Shown here: piece by piece, positions 36,001 through 41,721 of the stretch
How positions within the stretch are numbered: the first letter of the stretch is position 1
How the letters are laid out: the number at the start of each line of letters is the position of its first letter
Assembly: GCF_018308945.1 (NCBI RefSeq)
Contig: NZ_CP070501.1
Span: 2,294,001-2,358,000 of the forward strand
Source of the DNA: Agrococcus sp. Marseille-Q4369
GTDB taxonomy: Bacteria; Actinomycetota; Actinomycetes; Actinomycetales; Microbacteriaceae
Length of the DNA: 64,000 nt
Direction of reading: 5' to 3'
Position numbers and translations under genes: made by a program
Notes under the pieces: generated by a model
Database searches by the model: none
What the model saw: the letters and a program-made list of their open reading frames with translations, nothing else
What the model was told of the DNA's origin: nothing

Positions 36001-37009
36001 TCGTCGCGCAGCCGTCGTCGGTGGTCACCGAGGGGTCGGGTCCAGTCCAGCAGACCTTGTACGCGGCGATGCGCGCCTCGGGCGCGACACCGCTCATCGT
36101 GCCGAGGTCGGCGCCGCCGGCCGAGCTGATCGGCACGTCGGCGTTGCCGGCCGCCGTCGAGGCGGTGTGCGAGCCGTGGCCGTCGCCGTCGCGCGGCGAG
36201 ACGTACTCGCCGACCGATGCGTCGCCGAGGTCGGCCTGGCCGAAGCCGTCGACGTAGTAGCGCGCGGAGATGATCTTCGTCGAGCAGTCGTCAGCCGAGA
36301 ACTGCTCGCCCTCCTCGCAGAAGCCGGTGAACGTCGTGCCGTCGCCCTTCTCGAAGACGATGGTGTCGCCGTCGAGATAGGGCTCGGCGCCGGGCGTGGT
36401 GCCGAGCGCGTCGCCCGCGAAGAGCGGGTTCTCGGGCGCGATGCCCGTGTCGAGGATGCCGACGACGACACCGGCGCCCGCCTCCTCCTGGCCGCCGACC
36501 TCGTTCCAGAGGTTCTCGAGCTCGAGGTACTCGTTCGCGGGGCTCTGCGTGATCTGCAGCAGCTCGTCCGGGAAGATCTGCGAGACGCGGCCGTCGCGCG
36601 CGAGCTCGAGCGCCTGCTCGGTGCTGAGGTCAGCGATGAAGCCGTTCATCGTCACCGTCAGGCTCGCGTCGATCTCGGCGCCGATCGAGGTCGCGACCTG
36701 CGACTGCGTCGACTCGAGGTGCGCGGCGTACGCGTTGGCGGCCGGGGAATCGACGTCGATGCTCCGGGTGCCGACGGGCGCCGTGCGCGCGAGGCCCTGC
36801 AGACCGCCGCGGTACGTGGCCATCGAATCGTCCTTCAGGACGACGATGTAGCGGCCGCTCTCGAAGCCGCTCGTGTCGATCGATGGTGGTTGAGGCGCGG
36901 CACCCGCCGCGGCTGCACCAAGCACCGACGCCCCCGCGCTGAGCGCGAGGGCGGTGGTGAGTGCGATGCCGCGACGAAGGCGCACACGCTTCGAGTTGGG
37001 TGTGCTCAC
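33074..37009 (-). CDS. Secreted S8 subtilisin-like protease with PA domain and three cell-wall-binding (CWB2) repeats
   Basis: A 1311-residue exported protease. The signal peptide runs to about residue 38 (LRRGIALTTALALSAG, then an AAGAA cleavage region). An inhibitor-I9-like propeptide with YIVVLKDDSM follows. The S8 catalytic triad is D187 (GILDTG), H278 (DGHGSHTAS) and S613 (SGTSMAAPHVAG). A PA domain is inserted between His and Ser (about 440-550, CDRGENARAEK). Beta-rich domains come next, and from about residue 1013 three CWB2 repeats (for example RLAGEDRFETAVAISQQGF and RIGGVDRFETSRLIAQYAF), which attach proteins to the envelope. The GTG at 37009 has GAAGGA upstream. Likely a wall-held peptidase feeding peptide uptake. 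Confidence 0.92.
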   Translation of the reverse strand: MSTPNSKRVRLRRGIALTTALALSAGASVLGAAAAGAAPQPPSIDTSGFESGRYIVVLKDDSMATYRGGLQGLARTAPVGTRSIDVDSPAANAYAAHLESTQSQVATSIGAEIDASLTVTMNGFIADLSTEQALELARDGRVSQIFPDELLQITQSPANEYLELENLWNEVGGQEEAGAGVVVGILDTGIAPENPLFAGDALGTTPGAEPYLDGDTIVFEKGDGTTFTGFCEEGEQFSADDCSTKIISARYYVDGFGQADLGDASVGEYVSPRDGDGHGSHTASTAAGNADVPISSAGGADLGTMSGVAPEARIAAYKVCWTGPDPSVTTDDGCATSDSIQAIEQATIDGVDVINYSIGGGAATSVATPTDIAFLGAAAAGVFVSASAGNAGPGASTLDHASPWYTTVAATTVPNYEATIILPGDERIPGASITVPMGDGADPVTGEFIYAGDIPAAGQQAARAALCLPGTLDAERAAGMIVLCDRGENARAEKSQVVADAGGIASVLVNVTPGSIDLDDHAVPTVHADAQYRDELLAAARTPGTVITLEDGNSSGIETPAPVVAGFSSRGPALADGGDVLKPDIAAPGVGIIAATANPEDGEPTFSFLSGTSMAAPHVAGLAAIYLGAKPLATPAEVKSALMTTATDVVTADGAVSTDPWAQGAGFVNTQSMLDPGLIYQNGTTDWFGYLRGLGYVLPDEWVGSPIDPSDVNIASIAIGALAGSQTVTRTVTALEPGEYTASVSGVPGVDVTVSPDTLSFAEAGDTATFEVTFDVTTAPLSTWSSGFLTWNSSEHAVRSPLAVQPVAVAAPEWVEGTGTVGETPITVVSGIDGSIPLAANGLAPFSQLASDTYEQGDGEFYPFSIPAGELVHYFSLDVADDTADFDLYVLRLNAAGQFVEQFTAGTGSADEELLLESPTPGDYVALVDAYATGEQGATAFSLDHVGVSAGQQQGSFRTEPAAIAGERGESATYTAKWNGLAVDSQYLGVVGYGGTDVRTIVRVTTGDVTMPTPDRLAGEDRFETAVAISQQGFPEGADTVYVASGVLFPDGLAAAPAAASDDAPLLLTRPDVLPASIAEEIERLSPELVVIVGGEPSVSPAVAAELEGLATEVVRIGGVDRFETSRLIAQYAFEGSESAFIATGRNFPDALSAGAAAGSMNAPILLVDGKANDADAGTLAELDRLGAGNVYLLGDQASMSNGIELDFDNEGLVVHRFAGSDRFQTAVLVNQAIFQGPVPRMFIASGMKFPDALSASALAAAEGSPLYLATSSCINSSIVTESLRLGQPPVTLLGDEATLSAEVAEYAICP

Positions 37010-37063
37010 AGAGTGATCCTTCGTTCAGGACGAAGCCCCCGACATTGGGGACGGATGCGGTCA

Positions 37064-37090
37064 AACCTAAGCCTGAGCAAAGGTTCGCAA
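37064..37090 (-). promoter_or_regulatory. Subtilase promoter (TTGCGA - 15 bp - TAGGTT)
   Basis: On the minus strand TTGCGA (37085-37090) and TAGGTT (37064-37069) are 15 bp apart, a little short. The leader of about 50 nt contains a small hairpin TTCGT/ACGAA directly ahead of the GGATC ribosome-binding region. Confidence 0.45.
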
Positions 37091-37140
37091 CAGGGTCGGG
37101 GACAAGCGTTACCGTTTCGTGACCTCCAGCCGCGTGGCGC

Positions 37141-37146
37141 TAGCCT
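37141..37146 (+). promoter_or_regulatory. -10 box TAGCCT for pta-ackA (leaderless layout)
   Basis: TAGCCT, 6 nt, then GTG at 37153. Confidence 0.55.
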
Positions 37147-37152
37147 GGGCCG

Positions 37153-39303
37153 GTGCCGACCCGCATCGTGATCGCATCCCCCGAGGGCCACGCAGGCAAG
37201 TCGATCGTCGCGCTGGGGCTCGTCGAAGCCCTGAGCCGGCGCGTCGAGCGCGTCGGCGTCTTCCGCCCGATCGCGCGGTCCTCCGCGGAGTCGGACGCGG
37301 TGCTCGAGCTGCTGCTCGCGCACGACGCGGTCGACCTCGCATACGAGGACGCGATCGGCACGACCTACGCCGCGGTGCACGACGACGCCGACGCGGCGCT
37401 CGCCACCATCGTCGACCGTTACCACCGCATCGACGAGCGCTTCGACGCGCTCGTGATCGTCGGCTCCGACTACACCGACGTCGGCAGCCCGACCGAGCTC
37501 GGCTTCAACGCGCGGGTCGCGGCGAACCTCGGCGCCTCGGTGCTCCTCGTGCTCGGCGGCCACCACCCCGAGACCGACGCGCCCCGCTCGGCCGACGACC
37601 TGCGGCAGCTCGCGGAGGTCACGACGGCAGAGCTCGCCGCCTCCCACGCATCCCTCGCGGGCGTCATCGTCAACCGAGCCGACGCATCCGCGATCGACGG
37701 CATCCCCGCCGCGATCGCCGACGCCGTGCCGACGGGCGTGCCCGTGTGGTCGATCCCGGAGGATGCGCTGCTGAGCGCGCCGAGCGTCGGCACGCTCTTC
37801 CGCGCGACCGAGGCCGAGCTCGTGCGCGGCGACGCCGCGCTGCTCGCGCGCGAGTCGCTCGGCACCGTCGTGGCCGGCATGTCGATGGAGAACGTGCTCG
37901 ACCGGCTCATCGAGGGCGGCATCCTCGTCACGCCGGGCGACCGCTCCGACGTGCTCGTCGGCACCCTGCTCGCGCAGCAGTCGGGCACCTTCCCCTCGAT
38001 CGCCGGCATCGTGCTCAACGGCGGCTTCGACCTGCACCCCGCGGTGCAGCGCCTGCTCGACGGCCTCGACCTCGACGTGCCGATCGGCCGCAGCCCGCAC
38101 GGCACGTACGAGACCGCGCGGCGCATCGCCGTCACGCGCGGCTCGCTCATCGACGGCACGCAGCGCAAGCGCGACGCTGCGCTCGCGCTCTTCGAGCAGC
38201 ACGTCGACGCCGAGGCGCTCCTCGAGCGGCTCGAGGTCGCGACGACCGATGTCGTCACGCCGCTCATCTTCGAGCACCGACTCGTCGAGCGAGCGCGGGC
38301 AGACGTGCGCCACATCGTGCTCCCCGAGGGCGACGACGACCGCATCCTGCAGGCTGCGTCGACCGTGCTCGCGCGCGGCATCGCGCGGCTCACGATCCTG
38401 GGCGACGAGACGTCCATCCGCCAGCGCGCGGCGCGGCTCGGGCTCGACCTCGCCGACGCGCGCATCGTCGCGACCGACGACGCCGAGCTGCGGCCGAAGT
38501 ACGCGGCGGAGTACCAGCGGCTGCGCGCCCACAAGGGCGTGACGATCGAGCAGGCGATGGAGCGGCTACTCGACGTCAGCTACTTCGGCACCCTCATGGT
38601 GCACACGGGCGACGCCGACGGGATGGTGTCGGGTGCGGCGCACACGACCGCACACACCATCAAGCCGTCGTTCGAGACGATCAAGACGAAGCCCGGCGTC
38701 TCGGTGGTCTCGAGCGTGTTCCTCATGGCGCTCGCCGATCGCGTGCTCGTCTACGGCGACTGCGCCGTCATCCCCGAGCCGACCGTCGAGGAGCTCGCCG
38801 ACATCGCCATCTCGTCGGCGCAGACGGCGCGCGACTTCGGCATCGAGCCGCGCGTCGCGATGCTCTCCTACTCGACGGGGGAGTCGGGCACGGGTGCAGA
38901 GGTCGATCGCGTGCGGCAGGCCACGGCGCTCGTGCGCGAGCGCGCGCCGGAGCTGCCGGTCGAGGGACCGATCCAGTACGACGCGGCGGCGGATGCGGCG
39001 GTCGCGAGCAAGAAGATGCCCGGCAGCGCGGTGGCCGGGCGGGCGACGGTGTTCGTCTTCCCCGACCTCAACACCGGCAACAACACCTACAAGGCGGTGC
39101 AGCGCTCCGCGGGCGCGCTCGCCATCGGACCGGTGCTGCAGGGCCTCAACAAGCCCGTGAACGACCTCTCGCGCGGCGCGCTCGTGAGCGACATCGTCAA
39201 CACCATCGCGATCACCGCGATCCAGGCTCAGGGGGCGGATGCGCGGGGTGCGGATGCGCGGGGTGCGGCTGTGCAGGGCGCGGCCCCGGAGGCGAGCGCA
39301 TGA
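37153..39303 (+). CDS. pta: Phosphate acetyltransferase (long form with DRTGG domain)
   Basis: A 716-residue enzyme interconverting acetyl-CoA and acetyl phosphate. The N-terminal BioD-like NTPase-type domain starts IVIASPEGHAGKSIVALGLV, a DRTGG domain lies in the middle, and the catalytic PTA_PTB domain covers the C-terminal 330 residues (VRHIVLPEGDDDRILQAAS, GMVSGAAHTTAHTIKPSF, FPDLNTGNNTYKAVQRSA). Length matches the E. coli-type long Pta. The GTG start follows a leaderless-type -10 box. It overlaps ackA by ATGA. The last 25 residues are a degenerate GADAR repeat encoded by a 15-bp minisatellite. Confidence 0.95.
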   Translation: MPTRIVIASPEGHAGKSIVALGLVEALSRRVERVGVFRPIARSSAESDAVLELLLAHDAVDLAYEDAIGTTYAAVHDDADAALATIVDRYHRIDERFDALVIVGSDYTDVGSPTELGFNARVAANLGASVLLVLGGHHPETDAPRSADDLRQLAEVTTAELAASHASLAGVIVNRADASAIDGIPAAIADAVPTGVPVWSIPEDALLSAPSVGTLFRATEAELVRGDAALLARESLGTVVAGMSMENVLDRLIEGGILVTPGDRSDVLVGTLLAQQSGTFPSIAGIVLNGGFDLHPAVQRLLDGLDLDVPIGRSPHGTYETARRIAVTRGSLIDGTQRKRDAALALFEQHVDAEALLERLEVATTDVVTPLIFEHRLVERARADVRHIVLPEGDDDRILQAASTVLARGIARLTILGDETSIRQRAARLGLDLADARIVATDDAELRPKYAAEYQRLRAHKGVTIEQAMERLLDVSYFGTLMVHTGDADGMVSGAAHTTAHTIKPSFETIKTKPGVSVVSSVFLMALADRVLVYGDCAVIPEPTVEELADIAISSAQTARDFGIEPRVAMLSYSTGESGTGAEVDRVRQATALVRERAPELPVEGPIQYDAAADAAVASKKMPGSAVAGRATVFVFPDLNTGNNTYKAVQRSAGALAIGPVLQGLNKPVNDLSRGALVSDIVNTIAITAIQAQGADARGADARGAAVQGAAPEASA
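39235..39279 (+). repeat. 15-bp minisatellite in the 3' end of pta
   Basis: GCGGATGCGCGGGGT occurs twice in direct succession (39235-39249 and 39250-39264), followed by a diverged third unit. It encodes GADAR-GADAR-GAAVQ just before the pta stop codon. Confidence 0.85.
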
Positions 39304-40505
39304 CCCGCTCGGTGTTCGTCATCAACGCCGGCTCGTCGAGCCTCAAGTACCAGCTCGTCGACGTCGACTCCGGGGCGGCGCTCGCGAGCGGGCTCATCGA
39401 GCGCATCGGCGAGACGTCGAGCGACGCGAAGCACGAGGTGCCGGGCCGCGATGCCGTCGTCGAGCGGCGCATGATCCCCGACCACGAGAAGGCGTTCGGA
39501 TGGGTGCTGCACCAGTTCACGGAGCACGGGCCCGACCTCGATGCCGCGCGGCTGCTCGGCATCGGGCACCGCGTCGTGCAGGGCGGCGCGCGCTTCGACC
39601 GCGCGGTGCGCATCGACGACGACGTCGCGCAGCAGATCGATGACCTCGCCCCGCTCGCGCCGCTCCACAACCCGGCCAACCTGCAGGGCATCCGCTCCGC
39701 TCGGGCGACCTTCGCCGGCTACCCGCACGTCGCCGTCTTCGACACGGCCTTCCACCTCACGATCCCGCCGGCCGCGCACCGCTACGCGATCGAGCAGCGC
39801 ATCGCCGCCGAGCACCGCGTGCGGAAGTACGGCTTCCACGGCACGAGCCACCAGTTCGTCTCGCGCCGCCTGGCCGAGCTGCTCGAGCGCCCGCTCGAGG
39901 ACGTCAACTCGATCGTGCTGCACCTCGGCAACGGCGCGTCGGCGACCGCGGTGCGGGGCGGGCGCAGCGTCGAGACGTCGATGGGCATGACGCCGCTCGC
40001 CGGCCTCGTGATGGGCACGCGCTCGGGCGACATCGATCCCGGCGTCATCTTCCACCTGCACCGCGTGGCGGGACTCTCGGTCGATGAGATCGACACCCTG
40101 CTCAACAAGCGCTCGGGCCTGCTCGGCCTCACCGGCACGGGCGACATGCGCGACGTGCTGCAGGCGGCCGACGCTGGCATCCCGCGCGCCGTCGAGGCGC
40201 TCGAGATCGTCGGCCACCGGTTGCGCGGCACCATCGGCGCCTACCTCGCGCACCTCGGTCGCACCGACGCGATCGCGTTCACCGGCGGCATCGGCGAGAA
40301 CGCCGCGAAGGTGCGCGAGGTCGCGCTCGCGGGGCTCGAAGGCCTCGGCATCGTGCTCGACCCCGCGCGGAACGCCGGCCGCGGCGAGCGCCGCATCTCG
40401 GCCGACGGCTCGCCGATCGAGGTGTGGGTCGTGCCGACGAACGAGGAGCTCGAGATCGCGCGGCAGGTCGCCGCGCTCGTCGACCCGGCCCCGCCGGTCG
40501 AGTAG
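39300..40505 (+). CDS. ackA: Acetate kinase
   Basis: A 401-residue ASKHA-fold kinase converting acetyl phosphate and ADP to acetate and ATP. Motifs are FVINAGSSSLKYQL at the N-terminus, HRVVQGGARF, VFDTAFHLTIPP, YGFHGTSHQFVSRR and the adenosine/glycine motif IAFTGGIGENAAKVRE. The ATG overlaps the pta stop (ATGA). With Pta it gives ATP from acetyl-CoA overflow or allows acetate assimilation. It ends next to a tandem palindromic repeat. Confidence 0.97.
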   Translation: MTRSVFVINAGSSSLKYQLVDVDSGAALASGLIERIGETSSDAKHEVPGRDAVVERRMIPDHEKAFGWVLHQFTEHGPDLDAARLLGIGHRVVQGGARFDRAVRIDDDVAQQIDDLAPLAPLHNPANLQGIRSARATFAGYPHVAVFDTAFHLTIPPAAHRYAIEQRIAAEHRVRKYGFHGTSHQFVSRRLAELLERPLEDVNSIVLHLGNGASATAVRGGRSVETSMGMTPLAGLVMGTRSGDIDPGVIFHLHRVAGLSVDEIDTLLNKRSGLLGLTGTGDMRDVLQAADAGIPRAVEALEIVGHRLRGTIGAYLAHLGRTDAIAFTGGIGENAAKVREVALAGLEGLGIVLDPARNAGRGERRISADGSPIEVWVVPTNEELEIARQVAALVDPAPPVE

Positions 40506-40534
40506 CCGCGGCCCGCCGCCCGCCGCCCCCCCAG

Positions 40535-40556
40535 CGCAGAGTGTCGGCACTCCGCG
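40535..40556. repeat. Palindrome family B, unit 1
   Basis: An imperfect 22-bp palindrome with core GCAGAGTGTCGGCACTCCGC, between the convergent ackA and DUF2231 genes. Confidence 0.75.
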
Positions 40557-40574
40557 GTCCTGGAGCGCGAAGAT

Positions 40575-40596
40575 CGCAGAGTGCCGGCACTCTGCG
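40575..40596. repeat. Palindrome family B, unit 2
   Basis: A perfect 22-bp palindrome whose core is GCAGAGTGCCGGCACTCTGC, 18 nt after unit 1 and in direct succession with it. It likely serves as a bidirectional terminator for ackA and the DUF2231 gene, and looks like a REP-type element. Confidence 0.8.
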
Positions 40597-40602
40597 CGGC
40601 GA

Positions 40603-41388
40603 TCAGCGCTCCGCGAGCTCCCCGATCGCGAACTGGCTCAGCTGCTCGGTCGGGAGCGCCTGGCCGGCGTGCTCCTCGCCGAAGTCCTCCGACGCATCCG
40701 TGCCGCAGATGGCGAGGATGCGGTCGGGCCCGCCCGGGTGCCGCGCCACCCACGAGGTGACGTCGTAGACGGTGCCCTCGATCGCCACCCAGCACGATGC
40801 CGAGTCGTCGTGGCTCGCGACCTCGGCGATCGAGATGTCGTCGTCGCCGTCGCCCTCGTTGTCGGATGCGTCCGGGGACGGCGACGACGGCGTCTGCGCC
40901 GGGGGAGCAGCGACGCGGTCGCTCCACACGGAGGTCGCGCCCGAGTGGCCGGTGAGCACCGCGATGATGACCGCGCCGAGCGCGAGCGCGCCGAGCAGCA
41001 TGCCGGCGAGCACGCCCATGACGCCGGTCGAGCGGCGGGCGCGAGCGCTCCGGCGCTGCCACAGCCACCACGCGAGCGCCGCGACGAAGAGCACCGCCGA
41101 GGTCGCGAGCAGCCAGTTGCCGAGCTGCTCGTGCTGGCCGGGGGAGCCGACGCGCTCGGCGAGGGCCTCGCCCGAGAGCTTCGCGACGAGCGCGCCGACC
41201 ATCGCGACGCCGAGGATGCCGACGACCGGCCAGGCGAGCGGGGCGCGCCAGCGCGGCACGACGATGAGCACGAGCAGGCCCAGCGCGCCGAGCGGCAGCA
41301 GCACGACGGGCACGTGCACCGCGAGCGGATGCAGCGGCAGGCCGGCGAACAGGTCGAAGGGTCTGCCCGTTGCGGCGAGCGGATGCAT
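40603..41388 (-). CDS. DUF2231 membrane protein fused to a cytochrome b5-like heme domain
   Basis: A 261-residue protein. Residues 1-160 carry four hydrophobic segments of the DUF2231 type (starting LPLHPLAVHVPVVLLPLGAL). A linker rich in Ser, Pro and Asp follows. The C-terminal 75 residues form a cytochrome b5-like fold with the first heme-ligand motif ARHPGGPDRIL and a second His in EEHAGQ. The linker may place the heme domain outside the membrane. DUF2231 proteins are often found with heme or redox partners, so a membrane electron-transfer role is plausible. ATG 41388 is chosen because a TAGCGT box ends 7 nt upstream. Confidence 0.85.
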   Translation of the reverse strand: MHPLAATGRPFDLFAGLPLHPLAVHVPVVLLPLGALGLLVLIVVPRWRAPLAWPVVGILGVAMVGALVAKLSGEALAERVGSPGQHEQLGNWLLATSAVLFVAALAWWLWQRRSARARRSTGVMGVLAGMLLGALALGAVIIAVLTGHSGATSVWSDRVAAPPAQTPSSPSPDASDNEGDGDDDISIAEVASHDDSASCWVAIEGTVYDVTSWVARHPGGPDRILAICGTDASEDFGEEHAGQALPTEQLSQFAIGELAER

Positions 41389-41395
41389 GCGGCAC

Positions 41396-41401
41396 ACGCT
41401 A
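41396..41401 (-). promoter_or_regulatory. -10 box TAGCGT for the DUF2231-b5 gene (leaderless layout)
   Basis: TAGCGT on the minus strand, 7 nt, then ATG at 41388. Confidence 0.55.
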
Positions 41402-41475
41402 CAGCCGCCCCGCTCGCTGAACCGCTCCGTCGCCGCAGGCGGCAGAGCGTGTCGAAGCGCCGCCGGTCGATCGCG

Positions 41476-41481
41476 CTACGA
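41476..41481 (+). promoter_or_regulatory. -10 box TACGAT for SRP RNA
   Basis: TACGAT ends 6 nt before the predicted 5' end of SRP RNA at 41488. No strong -35 was recognised. Confidence 0.5.
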
Positions 41482-41487
41482 TGGATG

Positions 41488-41578
41488 CGGCTCCCCGCGT
41501 GGCGCCATCCAGGCCAACTCCCCCAGGTCGGAGACGAAGCAAGGGCAACCGGGCTCTGGCGGGTGCGCGGGGGGTCCT
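41488..41578 (+). ncRNA. ffs: Signal recognition particle RNA (4.5S, small bacterial type)
   Basis: About 91 nt folding into one long hairpin. GGCTCCCCGCG at the 5' end pairs with CGCGGGGGGTCC at the 3' end. The apical domain IV has the conserved asymmetric loop AGG...AGCAAGGG and a UCG-GAGA-CGA hairpin, that is a GNRA tetraloop, matching actinobacterial SRP RNAs (compare GGGCTCTGGCGGGTGCG on the 3' side). It binds Ffh for co-translational protein targeting. Position just upstream of dnaX is typical of actinobacteria. The ends are inferred from base pairing. Confidence 0.88.
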
Positions 41579-41586
41579 TCGTGTCC
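41561..41586 (+). repeat. Direct repeat, unit 1 (3' strand of SRP RNA)
   Basis: This 26-bp segment begins CGGGTGCGCGGGGGG and recurs at 41636-41661 with one mismatch (G41575 versus A41650). Unit 1 includes the 3' strand of the SRP RNA stem. Confidence 0.9.
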
Positions 41587-41635
41587 GGGGACGCTGTCGG
41601 TCGCCTTGGGCTTGCGCCGCGACGCGGTGCGTCGC

Positions 41636-41661
41636 GGGTGCGCGGGGAGTCCTTCGTGTCT
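41636..41661 (+). repeat. Direct repeat, unit 2 (extra copy of SRP RNA 3' strand)
   Basis: This unit begins CGGGTGCGCGGGGAG and lies 75 bp downstream of unit 1. Its A pairs with U where unit 1 has a G-U wobble against the SRP 5' end, so it could form an alternative, slightly stronger closing stem. The 140 nt between ffs and dnaX hold nothing else I recognise. Confidence 0.85.
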
Positions 41662-41708
41662 GCGCACGGATGCCGACTGCCCCGGCTCGGCGAGTCACCG
41701 GCGGGAAG

Positions 41709-41714
41709 TAGCCT
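41709..41714 (+). promoter_or_regulatory. -10 box TAGCCT for dnaX (leaderless layout)
   Basis: TAGCCT, 7 nt, then ATG at 41722. Confidence 0.55.
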
Positions 41715-41721
41715 GGATCCC

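Noticed and set aside
41525-41548. An apparently non-standard SRP RNA tetraloop
   Set aside because: On refolding, UCG-GAGA-CGA gives a regular GNRA loop, so domain IV is canonical.
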